A DNA stretch of 64,000 nucleotides from Ampullaceana balthica (GCA_944989445.1 CALYLW010000037.1:460501-524500), one strand, 5' to 3'. Positions 49,297 to 60,406 are shown, counted from the first letter of the stretch. Numbers and translations are program-made. The notes: generated from the letters alone by a model not told the origin.

Positions 49297-49515
49297 AAAC
49301 GTTGGCCAAACCACGGCTCGTGAGCAGCATGCGGCTCTTATACTTCTGTGTTCACATTGCGGCTCGCATACAATTTATGAAAAATATGTTACAAGGATAA
49401 CTGGAAGATTTCCAGGCTAGGTTTAATGACCCACAGTAATTCAATGTGGCTCTCAAATTATATAAACTATTATTTTTAAATGGCTCTCAGTAAATACAGG
49501 TCTGGCCATCCCCTG
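49297..49515. mobile_element. hAT MITE (219 bp), GGCTCGTGAGC family
   Basis: The right end is GTCTGGCCATCCCCTG. The left end GTTGGCCAAACC is decayed at its first bases. The duplication GACTATAT is perfect (49289-49296, 49516-49523). Internal words match 53417-53611 and the longer 12028-13125 element. Confidence 0.75.
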
Positions 49516-49793
49516 GACTATATACTTCCATATAGAAAACTGCTGCGACCTACGTTCAGGTGAACGTCCAGGCCATGCTGGTCTTTTGAACACGTAATTT
49601 GTTTTGATAAATAATTCATCGATAGCTAGGATATTGACGCAAACACTTCAAATTCTCCATTATGTCCCATGGCGAGGGTGACAAATTGAGACAATGTGTG
49701 TGTGTCTGTGTGTTGGGAAGTGGGTGACAGAGACCATACTATCTACAAGAAAACCACCCGCCTCTTCTTTCCTCGGTAAATTTTCGTTTAGAA

Positions 49794-50122
49794 CAGGGGT
49801 CGGGAAACTTTTTGTCTGAGAGAGCCATAAACACCACATATTTTGAAAAGTAATTCCGTGAGAGCCATACATTATGTTTAAAACTAAAAATTCAAGTAAA
49901 TGTGTGCATTTTGTATAATTTCAACACTAACAGTACAATAAGTATATCTCTGAATTCTTTTTAATTACATTGTTATGCTGTTTTTTTATATGCAATTAGT
50001 ATGTAGATCAAAGGAGTCTGAATAAACGTTTTTAAAAAAAAATAATCGAACATTTGTCTGAGAGCCAGATGCAGCCATCAATAGAGCCATCTGGCTCGCG
50101 AGCCATGGTTTCCCGACCCCTG
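49794..50122. mobile_element. hAT MITE (329 bp), CAGGGGTCGGGAAAC family
   Basis: The ends CAGGGGTCGGGAAAC and GTTTCCCGACCCCTG are perfect 15-bp inverted repeats, allowing for the GGTTTCCCGACC context. The duplication GTTTAGAA is perfect (49786-49793, 50123-50130). Subterminal AGAGCCATAAACACC and AGAGCCATCTGGCTCGCGAG words resemble other hAT families here. Confidence 0.85.
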
Positions 50123-50351
50123 GTTTAGAATCAATTCAATAATTCAATGTTCCTTGGTGTCCCTGTTTTGTTTCTATGAAAATGAGGATTCGAGACCTTA
50201 GCATTTAATATACACTGATTCGGATTTCTTTTGATGATCTGTTAAACGATGATGTGAGGAATTTACCCCCTCTACCCCATATTCCCCGAACCCCTAAAGA
50301 ATCTTAATGCGCCATTACGAATTCAAATCAAACTTTTCTCTTCCATATACA

Positions 50352-50640
50352 CTAGGTTGTGCTGCGGCGCCCACCTTTTTCGAAAGCCCAACTAACTTGT
50401 GCTTGTATGATAAATACGTAATATTAAACTTACTGAAATGTACACAAAGTATAATTTTATAATAGGGGTTGTAGAGCGCCTACTGTGCAAACTTTTTTTT
50501 TGGTCAAAAGCCCAAGTAACCTATCCTTGTATGATAAATACTAAATATTCCTGAAATGTACGCAAAGTATTTAGATAATACTAGCGTATCACCCGTCAAA
50601 AATGACGGAAATTTTCAAAATAAATACACATCAGATTAAA
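50352..50640 (-). repeat. Helitron-like interspersed repeat, copy 2
   Basis: It begins CTAGGTTGTGCTGCGGCGCC and contains two tandem units of the AAAGCCCAACTAACTTGTGC block. It reaches CTAG at 50581-50584 followed by the hairpin CCGTCA / TGACGG (50593-50608). The order is the same as in copy 1. Confidence 0.5.
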
Positions 50641-51701
50641 AAATAACGTAATACAGAACTTTCGTTTATTTAATTTATTTTTATTTGATTCATTTATTAT
50701 GATATTCAACAATTTTATGCGGAACGTTCGAAAAGAGTTATATTTGGTGCAGTAATTTTTGGTGCGCACTATTGAACAAATCAGCATTACATCCAAGAAG
50801 CATTACATCCATTACGGGAATTATTTATGTTGATTTTTTTACAGTGCTAATCACCACACGATTTTTAAAACTAATTTTAGAAAGCAGCGCAACAAATTAC
50901 TGCACCAAAAAGTAACTTTTAAAGTCAGTCAGCACTGTTTACAACACAAATGCTGACGTCAAAGGTTCGTGCATTGTTTGGTTAATGTTAATCTGGAGAC
51001 CAAAATGATTATGATTTTTAAGTCTATATTTTCAATTTTTTAAAAAGCAGAGTGATGTCCCTTAGCCACAGTGAGTCAGAGAGAATTGAGGGTAAATATA
51101 TATATGATTATTGTGCTCAAATCGATAGTCACCCGGTAGTGGATTGAATACGCCTAGAAGTCTTTTACCCCCCCCCCAACCTACAACCCTTAAGCCCTAC
51201 GGCCTTCTCACCACATTTTGCAACGAAATCCGTCTGCCACAAATGGAGCCTGTAAGCCTACCCCCCCCCCAACCCCCAGTCAGTCGACGTCTACAGCGTT
51301 CCATAACAAATGGCTTGGAGAGAGTCAACCCTCTCCACCTTGAAGTGTCATGCCGGTCTATGACCGCACATTACAGCAGCCGTTTTGGCTCTCCTTTGTG
51401 CCGACCATGCGGTGTCATCAAGGACTGGTGAAGAATGGCTCGCCTGGTTATAGCCAGTACACCTGTCATTTCAAACGTCTTGCGGTGTTGAGTACCACTC
51501 AAAGAGCGAAACTGATCCTCTCCAGAGTTAAGTTTAATGTAATTGTAGGCTAACATAAGCTGGCGAACTTAAAAATGCTTGCTAAGTTATGCAAGTTTAA
51601 ACGAGCATAGATATTCATCAAGTTAGGCAAAGCTATTTGCTAAGTTTAAACTGAGCTCCCTAGTCTTATAGTCATGGCGAACAACAAGATATTCGATTTC
51701 A
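50641..51701. other. No gene recognised
   Basis: Frames at 51144-51553 overlap C runs and have no recognisable domain. Confidence 0.35.
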
Positions 51702-51709
51702 CCTACGAT

Positions 51710-51888
51710 CAGGGCCGTCTTAACGCATAGGCCCGTTGGGCATTTGCCCGGGGGCCCACGAGCATAGGGGCCCCATGAGAATATGTTTATTTATATATTT
51801 TATGTATATTTATTTTTTATTCCTGCGGGGGAGGGGCCCAACACTATTTCTTTGCCCGGGGGCCCAAACTGGTGTAAAGACGGCCTTG
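51710..51888. mobile_element. hAT MITE (179 bp), CAGGGCCGTCTTAA family
   Basis: The ends CAGGGCCGTCTTAA and TAAAGACGGCCTTG are inverted repeats with small decay. The duplication CCTACGAT is perfect (51702-51709, 51889-51896). Subterminal GCCCGGGGGCCCA words occur near both ends. Confidence 0.85.
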
Positions 51889-52059
51889 CCTACGATTTAA
51901 CATTCCTGTCTCATTTTAAACTTTTACATTTTCATAAATTTGGAACTAAAGGTCTCTTCTGACTTTCAATTTCAAATTTTAAATTTATTTTCTACTTTTT
52001 AGTACATTTTTATAAAAAAATTATTTTCTACTTTTTAGTGCATTTCTAAAATAAGACTA

Positions 52060-52905
52060 GTTTTTAAAAAGTGTTTTAATATATTTTTATTTAGTTTATC
52101 TCTATATAAGCATCGATATCCGTCTGCTGTAGTTCAATTTCACGTGTGAGTTCACCCGTGACCTCATCGCCGTTGGGTGGGCGCTGATGAGGTGTTTGAT
52201 AAAATAAATAGAGGTAAAAAAGATTTTAAAAAAACAACAGGTTTTTATTAGTGGACTAAAAAGAATAAAATAAGTAGAGGTAAAAAAAAAGATTTTTAAA
52301 AACCACGTTTTTATAAGTGGACTAAAAAGAAGAAAATAATTTAAAACTTATAACTTCAAGTGCTTTCATTTAATATGACTAAAACGTGGGGCGGGTGCTT
52401 ATGAGGTTTAACATATGCAGTTCACTCATTCTCTCACTTATAGATCTCTCTTTTGCCTTCTAAAATATAAATCTTGAACTTTTATACCAAACACCCGCCC
52501 AACGTTTTAGTCATATTAAATCAAAGTACTTGAAGTTATAAGTTTTTAATTATTTTCTTCTTTTTAGTTCACCTATAAAAACGTTGTTTGAAAAAATCTT
52601 TTTTTGTAACCTCAATTTATTATTAACATGCTTTCCTTCCTGTCTGTCCGCAAAATTTCAAATTTTCCAACATAGATTTAAACCACTTCTGACGGTCCTA
52701 GAGATCTCAAAATTTTAACACAGATAGAACTTGGATGACCATGCATTATATCAAAATTTCAGATCAATTTAATGTAACGTAATCAAATTAATACATTTTA
52801 GTTTATCTCTATATAGCATCTGTATCCGTGTGCTATTGTTGACATCCACGTGCCACCGGAGTTCGCACCAGCCATCGATGACCACAGCCCCGTGTTTAAC
52901 TGCAA
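52060..52905 (+). repeat. AT-rich repeat superfamily cluster with a fold-back unit
   Basis: It contains AGTTTATCTCTATATAAGCA, the fold-back unit (52268-52620) and then TTTATTATTAACATGCTTTC with the GAGATCTCAAAATTTTAACA and TTTCAGATCAATTTAATGTA core. Confidence 0.6.
52268..52620. repeat. Long fold-back inverted repeat, second copy
   Basis: The left arm 52268-52395 (ATAAGTGGACTAAAAAGAAG, AATATGACTAAAACGTGGGG) pairs with 52492-52620 (CGCCCAACGTTTTAGTCATA, TTTTCTTCTTTTTAGTTCAC). The loop carries CATATGCAGTTCACTCATTC, also seen at 36170. Confidence 0.75.
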
Positions 52906-52980
52906 GAGAAATTCAGTCACGTTTAGTCTGTAAATGTTTGTTGCGCGATGCGATTTATATTGAACATAATCAATACTTCA

Positions 52981-53022
52981 ATACATCACTTGCCCCATAG
53001 TCCGTCATGGACTGGAAAGGGG
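52981..53022 (+). repeat. SINE-tail fragment
   Basis: CACTTGCCCCATAGTCCGTC followed by ATGGACTGGAAAG matches the 3' part of the SINE at 54300-54473. Confidence 0.6.
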
Positions 53023-53099
53023 GTCATTCATTGAACATAATCAATACTTTAATAATCAATAATCAAAAGGAAGCGACAAAACTCACCATAGCATACACT

Positions 53100-53270
53100 T
53101 AGACTAAAAAGAATAAAATAGAGTTGAACAAAAAAAGATTTTTAAAAACCACGTTTTTATAAGTGGACTAAAAAGAAGAAAATAATTTAAAACTTATAAC
53201 TTCAAGTACTTTAATTTAATATGACTAAAAGCGTGGGGCGGGCGCTTATGTGGTTTTACATATATGCAGT
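53100..53270 (+). repeat. Single arm of the fold-back unit
   Basis: CACGTTTTTATAAGTGGACT and AGTACTTTAATTTAATATGA match the left arm. No opposite arm follows. Confidence 0.65.
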
Positions 53271-53416
53271 TTACTCTTTCTCATTCACAATATTTTCTAC
53301 ACCCTTTAAGAAATCGTTCAAAGTTATAAAAGGCCTCTCCCTGAAGAGGTGTATATTTATAAGTAGTCTTTGCTTTGATTGTGTAATTAACATCAAAAAT
53401 TGTCTATAATCTTTGT

Positions 53417-53611
53417 CAACTGTGGCCAAACCGCATGCGGCTCTTCTGTGTTCACATTGCGGCTCGCGTACAATTGTTGAAAGATTAGATACAAGGACTA
53501 CTGGTAGATATCAGAGCCAGGTTTAATGACCCATAGAGCTTCAGTGCGGCTCTTAACAATTTTTATATATTCTAAAATTGCTCTCAGTTACTACAGGTCT
53601 GGCCACTTCTG
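53417..53611. mobile_element. hAT MITE (195 bp), same family as 49297-49515
   Basis: The left CAACTGTGGCCAAACC and right GTCTGGCCACTTCTG are decayed inverted repeats. The flanking 8-mers ATCTTTGT and ATCTATGT agree at 7 of 8. Internal CTTCTGTGTTCACATTGCGG is shared with the sibling. Confidence 0.65.
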
Positions 53612-53619
53612 ATCTATGT

Positions 53620-54299
53620 ATTCAAGCTACACGCTTTCCACTTTGAAATGGAAAGATAATTGATTTGATTCCACTCTTCCCCTTTTTCACCCAACTGCTA
53701 CTTTCAGAACATCTTTGGGGAAATTTACGAGATTTGAAAATTTCAGGTCTGTATGGGACGTAAATTGTTTTGTCATTATCTATACTTGTACGCATGTGTT
53801 CAATCCTTAATCATAAAATTTTGACAGAATCCCACCCACGTTTTCGCGCATGAGCACACCAATCCCGTTTGTTATTTTTTCTTCATTGCCGCTCACAATA
53901 CGTTTAGTCCACGGATCAGTGACCCCCCCCCCTGTATTTCTTGTTCCAGCACTCCAAAAGCCAGCTGCTGGAAAAGTTGTTTCCTCTCTTGTTTTACGAC
54001 TGATCAACAGTCGTCAAGTGTCGCCCACTGAGAGCTCGTGTTTGGTGGAATGACCTCTGTGATGTCATGGTACGCGTTGTTAAAAACCGTAGTCGGGGTG
54101 GGATTTCAGGCGAAATGAAAACTAACAGGGGTGGGCGTGTCACTCAGTTTTGGTGTAACCTGGAGATGTAGACTCATGATGTCATTTTGTTTGTGGTTGT
54201 GTAGTGCAAGTAGGGCAAGTAGTACTTGATAGAGGCGGGTTCGATTCCGGGGAGAGAAGTAATTAAAATATTTAAAAAAATAATATAATATTTATTATT
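53620..54299. other. No gene recognised; a GGTTCGATTCC box at about 54237
   Basis: The sequence around 54200-54250 has GCGGGTTCGATTCCGGGG, a B-box-like word, and may be the end of a tRNA-derived repeat. No complete tRNA fold was found. Confidence 0.35.
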
Positions 54300-54473
54300 A
54301 TAGCGCGCTGGACTGCCGAAACGAGGCATAGGAGAGTCACTGGTTCTATTCTCGATGCTGGCAAGGCCCCCGGGGCATTGTGGTAGCCACACAATCCCTT
54401 GCTCGTTAGTGGTGGCTAAACACAACGTGTGAACGCTACTTCACTTGCCCCATAGTCCGCCATGGACTGGAAA
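54300..54473 (+). mobile_element. tRNA-derived SINE, second family (degenerate)
   Basis: AGCGCGCTGGACTGCCGAAA and TCACTGGTTCTATTCTCG look like A- and B-box halves of a tRNA promoter. The body ends CACTTGCCCCATAGTCCGCC and ATGGACTGGAAAG, a tail repeated at 52981. Poly(T)/A-rich sequence follows. Confidence 0.5.
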
Positions 54474-55141
54474 GTTTTTTTTTAAATTATAAAACAAAAC
54501 AAATTTTAAAAAAATAATAGTACAAATTTTGTTTTTATGGACTGCTTCCATATTTTAAAAAAAAATCTTTTTTTTCACTGTAGACTATACGCTGCATTTT
54601 TTTTTGTTTTTTTGCAGCCTTGAAAAAAAAACATTTTCTGATGTTTCGTTGGCATTGGCAACACTGATAACAATTCTACAGCACAACATAAATTTTAAGA
54701 TGAGCTCACTGCCCAGGCGCTCGCGTGATGGATTGTTGACTTGAAATAAAAGTGTTGAGATTGAGACGGCTTGTCCATAAATGTCGTCTTTCCGACAGGA
54801 CGACCATGCTATCAAATGGAGGCATGGAGGTGTCGCCCGGAAAGAGCCTCTGGCAACACAGCTGATCTTAAACTAGTCGAAGTAGTCTCCTTTCAAATTC
54901 ATTGAAATTGAAGCTTAGTAACATTCAAAATTATTTTCAGATTCACTGCCAATCATTTTATTTCAGACTCGGTTAATCTTAGATCTGTCCTAACGCTGAA
55001 ACAGTAAAAGTTGGTTCCAGCCAGAGCAGTGTAAAAAAATTTTTGGCATTTAATTTGTCTTTAACGCAAACAATCAAATTTTCAGGCCCCGAGATACTGA
55101 TACCTTCAAGAGGCCCATGACATGATAAAAGGACTTGAAAG
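54474..55141. other. No gene recognised
   Basis: AT-rich sequence with A and T runs. The 76-residue minus frame at 54585-54815 has no recognisable domain. Confidence 0.35.
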
Positions 55142-55565
55142 GACAGGCGTCAATAGGGTTGGTGTGACCAGTGCTGTATCTCATGGAAGTCTCACCCCCT
55201 AACGACTTACCCCATATACCAGTGATGGCGAACCTGTGGCACGCGTGCCATAGTCGGCACGTAGAGTCTCATCAGCCGGCACGCGACTAATATATTACTT
55301 CCTTAATCAAACCAGCCCAGACAAACCCCAATTTTCGGGTTTCATTGGAGTGTTGGCACTTTGCTATGTAAATAAGTGGGTTTTGGTTGAATTTTGGGCA
55401 CGCGACCCCAGAAATGTTCGCCATCACTGCCATAGACCTCCTTCGAGTCTGCCAGCGCCAAATAACGGGAACATACAGAATTTTACATTTTGATGTCACC
55501 CCTTGTGATGGTGTCACCCGGTGCTGTCCACACCCCACCGCCCGCACCCTCTTGTGACGCCTCTG
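55142..55565. mobile_element. hAT MITE, sibling of 33143-33519, interrupted by another MITE
   Basis: The left GACAGGCGTCAATAG and right TTGTGACGCCTCTG ends, with CTTGAAAG and CTTGAATG flanks (7 of 8), match the 33-kb element. So do internal words such as GCCAAATAACGGGAACATAC and TGGTGTCACCC. It holds a single copy of the CCATAGACCTCC unit. That unit is split by the nested element at 55220-55429. Confidence 0.7.
55220..55429. mobile_element. Nested hAT MITE (210 bp), CAGTGATGGCGAAC family
   Basis: The ends CAGTGATGGCGAACCT and ATGTTCGCCATCACTG are perfect over 13 bp. The flanks CCATATAC and CCATAGAC agree at 7 of 8 and lie inside the host MITE's CCATAGACC unit. Internal GGCACGCG words recur near both ends. 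Confidence 0.85.
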
Positions 55566-55985
55566 CTTGAATGGATCCGCTTGGAATTTACTGCCATGAT
55601 CAAATTTTAAATTCTTTTTGCTTTAAATAATTGTTTCTCTCTGTCATTTTTAATATTCTATTTTTTTTAAACGGTGTTTTTTAATCATAAAATATCTCTG
55701 GTTTCTTGTAGCAAGGACCACGCCACAATGGATGACTGAGGCAGAGTTCAATTTTGTTTTAATTTTTTAATTTTTTAAAATTAAGTTTTAATCTGGTAAT
55801 TTATTTTACTGTATATTTTAAGCAATGATAAATATAAAGTAGTAAAATATATAATATATAATATAATAGTAAAATTGACACGTGATTAGATACCGTAGAC
55901 AAAATGTTAAGATAATCAGAAATTATTATAAACAAATTTTAAAAAATCAATTGTCATATTATGAAGTACAAAGGTGAGATTTCTC

Positions 55986-56043
55986 TCGGCTCAGTGTCCA
56001 GGGTCGGCTTAGTGTCCAGGGTCGGCTCAGTGTCCAGGGTCGG
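55986..56043. repeat. 18-bp tandem repeat, three units
   Basis: TCGGCTCAGTGTCCAGGG is repeated three times with one C/T change. It lies about 40 bp downstream of the stop codon of the minus-strand gene that follows, probably in its 3'UTR. Confidence 0.9.
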
Positions 56044-56080
56044 TCATGTGATAATCTTGTCCTCCCCTACCCCACCACAT

Positions 56081-58444
56081 CTACTCGTCCAGCAGAAGTC
56101 GACGTGAGTGTCCGTCCCAACAGCTGGCCATGCCGTCACAAGTAACGTACACATAAGTGTTGAGCGTCTTATCGAAGTGAACTTTCAACTCGTGCGTGTG
56201 GCCGAGGGCCAGTGACGTCACCACAAGGGTGTCATTTCCCGCCAGAACCGCGGCGTTCTCCGCCCCTGTAAGTGTGAAGTCGTGCGAATGAAGTCCCGGT
56301 GGATTTCTGAAACATAATTTGAGAATCTCTAAGAAATGAAGTTATGGTGAATAGGTCAAAACAAGGTGGAGCGAAAAACAACAACTGATGTGTTTGTGTG
56401 TGTTTGTGTTGGGGGTGAGTGATGGGAGGTGGGAGGTGAAGGTTTAAAACTCACATTAGCCTTTGTCGATATTATTTGACCCTGACTTCATTCTAGAAAG
56501 CTGTCAGCATAATTTTTATGAAATTAAATTTGTATAAAACATGCTGCTGATACTGAAGTTGAAATTTTTTAATTTTTTTTTAATGGCGCGTGCAGCTGTG
56601 TCTAAACACCTACAGTCTATAGATACGCATATATACATGCATACCTTGACATTCACACATATACAACTACATAAAGTTTAAGTCATGAAAAAAGTGAAAT
56701 TAGCTCCCCTTGAAAACATAATATTAATTCGTGTGGTTGGAAATACCCCCTTTGGCAATTGTGAATTTGTTCTTTATTAGCCAAAGCTTCTGCAAAAACC
56801 AACTTAGAACAAATAGAATAAGAATTCTTAGAGGAACCAACTTAAATTAGATGGCGCCGAGAGCAAGCGAAAGATGTCTTCTGGATGTTCATATTTCATT
56901 TTAAAATGGGGGATTAGCCATTAACGGAGTTCAGTTCGGTGGGTAAAATCTAGCAGCAAGAAAAGTGACCAAAACATTCAACATCTTTTTATTTTAAAAG
57001 TGCTAAAACGAACAGTTACTGGTTGTAAGTTTCTCGCTCTCACATATCACCGCCGCCCCTCCCCTTTCACATTCACCATCACTTAAAAAAACAAAAAAAC
57101 TCCAGGAACCACCGATCATGAAATCGAAGATTTAGAAAAGAACGCGAGCAGCAGCACCAATGTTTTGACTTCTGTTAGGAACATCAAAGACTCTTTGCCC
57201 CCCAACCACGGGTTTCCCTCCCCGCTCCATCATCACAGTCGGTTGCAGTTTGACTCGGCTAAATACCATCTACCGACCAGATGGTTCCGCCTCCATCCTT
57301 GGCATCGGGTATTGAACCGTTTACCATCGGCCGCGGAGTTTGTAAATGGATTTAAAGGTGGTTTTCAACGGGTCGGGAGAGGGAGTGATGAAGGTCGTAA
57401 CGGGTTTGAATCGGTCGTGCATCTCCACGCTCTTGGCACTCTGCCGCTCCCCAGTATCTATAGTAAATACAGCTCAGCCCTTTCTCTCGTTCCATCTCCT
57501 CTCTCACCTTTTCCTTTTTTATCGCTCCGTATTCCTCTGTCTTTCCGATCGCCTATTAATCCTACCACATCTCTGTTTCTCTTTCTCCCTTAACATTCTA
57601 TATTATACTCTCTATCTCTTTTCTCTGTTGCTCACAGTGTGTTTATAGCTCTAAATCATTTAAGAAAATTTAGTTATTGCATGTAAATAAGTTTTTTATG
57701 CATTACTGTATGGTTGTATTGGAAAATCTTCTACTGCGAATAAGTTATCATGGCTCAACCTTTGGGGACTAAATACATGTGACGTGGCTTTTAAACAGTT
57801 CATCGCGTGATTTTAAAAAAATTAATAACCAGATTCACTGTCAATTACATAGGAAAACAAAAAAACAAAAAACAACCATAAAACAAATTATTTACTTACT
57901 GGTAGGTCTCTGCAAGCATAAAATGAACATCTGGGTTGCTTGGAAGTGACCCTCCTTGACCTTCACCCAGCAAATGTGCATATTGTGTCAACTTCATCAC
58001 TATTTCTTTTAATGCCTATTTAAATTAGATTTTTTTTAAAGACCCCAAAAATTTAAATACAAATTTGGATACCAAACATTTTATAATCTCCTTAATCTAT
58101 TTCCCGAGACCAGAGGTGAAACATAATATAATTATATTCAAAACATTCGACGCCAAATTAGTTAGCATGATTTAACGAGCTCTATTCCCACCATCATGAC
58201 GTTACACAAAGATGTACCATTTTGACGTCATCCATAAATATACAATCATGAATGTTACAGAAAGATATAAAACCATAAAGAAAATATACCATGATGTTCA
58301 TATAGCATAACATCAGGTGTTAATCAAAGATACAGCATTAATTTGCGCACGTCATGAAAATATCCCTCAAAAGCTTTAAGGAGGGTCTCCCAAACCCGCA
58401 ACACATTCACATCCTGGTTGTATATTTGTACAACACCAAATTGC

Positions 58445-58475
<31 letters not shown>

Positions 58476-60406
58476 GGACGCGGTGGTCGAGTGGCAGCGC
58501 ACTGGACTGTCGTACCGATGGTCACGGGTTCGAATCCGTGTGAAGGCAAGGGTTTGTTCCCGGGGCCTAGGGCGTCCCTGAGTCACCCAGCTCCGAATGG
58601 GTACCTAACACTGACACTACATGTAGTTAGGCGGCTGGGTAATGCGTGGAACCCACAAAGCCGCGGCCTGTGATTGCTGCATCACTTGCCAACAGATCAT
58701 CTGTCATGGTCTGTGGACGCAACTATCTTCTGCATAGAAGGAGCGTCTGTATAGATAAGATAAGATAAGATTATTTCCTCATACCATCCTTTTTGCCGAC
58801 AAGAGCAATTTGTCTCGTGTGGTTACATCAACCACCGATCACATCTCGATCTCCATAGACAAACCCATGAAACCAGGCGCAAACACTGAGATATAGCTAA
58901 TTGATGTAACATTCCCTCCTCCGACCCGCACACCCCACCACAGCCCTTAAAAAATGAAAATAAAATCATATAGTGGACATCCCCGGGGATTCACGCCCTA
59001 ACCACTTTCCCCTTGAAAGACCAAACCCCCCCCCCACCAAGCACACATACTGGACGCAGAGTTCAATAAATACATTTACCACCAATTCTCTGCCGACTGA
59101 GCTCCCCTCAGAGTGGACGGGGAAGATGGGGTATCTCAGCCGCACCGTGCCCACCCCTTGGATGTCAGGGGTAACGATGCGAGGTCCAGAAGCCGCCATT
59201 TGTCGGACAATGCCTTGTTTGTCGAGCACTCCAACTGACCCCTTGGCCGTATCCGCTGTATCGGCCTCCACATCGCTGCTTGCGTAGAATCCCACGGGTG
59301 TTCTAAATGTAGAAAGGGTGAAGATATTTTTTTTCCTTAGAAAGACGAAATGGCTTTAGGCTTTAAGAAGGTTTAATATTTCGTATTTATCAAACAAGGA
59401 TAAGTTACTTGGGATTTTGACAAAAAAAACCCAAAAAAAAGTAGGCGCCTTACAGCTGCAGTGAGCGCCGTAGGCACCCTAAAACCCCTATTATAAAATA
59501 CTTTGTGTACATTCCAGTAAGTTTAATATTAAGTATTTATCAAAGAAGGATAAGTTAGTTGGGCTTTTGAAAAAAGTGGGCGCCGTAGGCACCCTAAAAA
59601 AAGTGGGTGCCCCAGCGCAACCTAGTTTTAATATAATATATTGCTGCTCGATTAAGGCATGCTTTAGTTGGGAAGCGATCATTACATAAGTGGGACACAT
59701 GGGCTCTTTTACTACTCGAATACTTTAAAGTTATCATGAGACGATTACCTCATAAAGTGAAATACAACAAACACATATGTGCAGTAATGGAACAAATATT
59801 AAATTTTAACAAAAGTTGGAAATTTAAAGATAGACATTTCTGAAAACGAAAGATCATCACACACAAAGCTATGATGATAATGCTAACGATGATATAACAA
59901 TTTTCCAATTATAAAATAATGACAATAATGATAATAGTAAATAAAAGAATTAATAATATCAATACAAAATAAAAAGAATATATTCGAAAACTGAAGAAAC
60001 GTTCAGTCCTTAAAAGCGAAAACTGACATTTATTTAGAACGAGTGCACGCCCTAATTAAGAGCCGACTCCAATGGATCTTTATCGATTGGTCAGATCGAA
60101 TATGCAATCCAGTGATTTCCCCAACGATTTGAATGTTCTCTGAAGGGAAGCTTGATGAACATTCGCTTACTTGAGACGGAGAGAAGAGCTATGTTTAGGC
60201 TTTGAAGGGAGTCGGATTGGGGGCTGTTGGGGGTATCGATCCACACTTAACAGCGAAAAGGTGTTTATGTCAAGGCCAAAATCGTTCCTTTTCTTAGTGT
60301 TAATTTGTTTACCCATCCCGGACCAACCGGACACCCACAATCGCCTTTGTGCTGGACCATAAGTGATGTATGCCCCGCGCCTTTTGTTATACACACCAGG
60401 GTACAC
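56081..60406 (-). CDS. Unrecognised multi-exon gene with paired H-x-H motifs (3' part)
   Basis: Four minus-strand exons link in phase: a 5' exon ending at 60171 (left border unresolved, open back to about 60406), then 59302-59080, 58015-57900 and 56306-56081 (stop TAG). All donors are GTAAGT/GTAAAT-like. The last three give about 188 residues. Landmarks are TPVGFYASSDVEADTADTAK, GPRIVTPDIQGVGTVRLRYP, ELVALKEIVMKLTQYAHLLG, PPGLHSHDFTLTG, LALGHTHELKVHF and a C-terminal YVTCDGMASCWDGHSRRLLL. Base composition is clearly GC-richer than the surrounding introns, supporting real coding exons. I do not recognise the family. The HSHD and GHTHE pairs could bind metal, but this is only inference. No signal peptide is visible in the part recovered, and the true start may lie upstream or outside. 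A SINE sits in an intron. Confidence 0.55.
57106..57593 (+). CDS. Possible exon or hypothetical frame on the opposite strand (unrecognised)
   Basis: A plus-strand frame is open from at least 57106, after a CCAG acceptor-like site, to a stop at 57593. It reads EIEDLEKNASSSTNVLTSVR, then HLPTRWFRLHPWHRVLNRLP and SAAEFVNGFKGGFQRVGRGS. The region is much richer in G+C than its surroundings, and its first two thirds look protein-like. The last third falls into a C/T-rich low-complexity stretch. It lies within an intron of the minus-strand gene. It could be an exon of an overlapping gene or a repeat fragment. Confidence 0.2.
58444..58475. repeat. TTA microsatellite
   Basis: About ten TTA units directly abut the 5' end of the SINE. 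Confidence 0.9.
58476..58773 (+). mobile_element. tRNA-derived SINE with LINE-type 3' tail
   Basis: The head has a good A box (TGGTCGAGTGGC) and B box (GGTTCGAATCC) of a tRNA-like Pol III promoter. The body includes GGTACCTAACACTGACACTA. The 3' end is the hairpin GACGC / CTTCT-GCAT-AGAAG / GCGTC (58716-58747) followed by GATAAGATAAGATAAG. That is the same tail as the LINE copies at 25255-27504 and 28313-28553. It lies in an intron of the minus-strand gene. Confidence 0.9.
59360..59625 (-). repeat. Helitron-like interspersed repeat, copy 3 (tandem units, hairpin end missing)
   Basis: The minus strand starts CTAGGTTGCGCTGGGGC (ending at 59625) and holds two units with AAAAGCCCAACTAACTTATC and TACACAAAGTATTTTATAAT. 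GCGCC-rich words separate them. The terminal hairpin seen in copies 1 and 2 is not present. Confidence 0.5.

Noticed and set aside
57346..57648. 100-codon hydrophobic plus-strand frame resembling a membrane protein
   Set aside because: Overlaps the other frame at 57165-57593 and its hydrophobicity comes from a C/T-rich low-complexity stretch.
58973..59287. 104-codon plus-strand frame
   Set aside because: Antisense shadow of the minus-strand exon 59302-59080, which has proper splice sites and phase.
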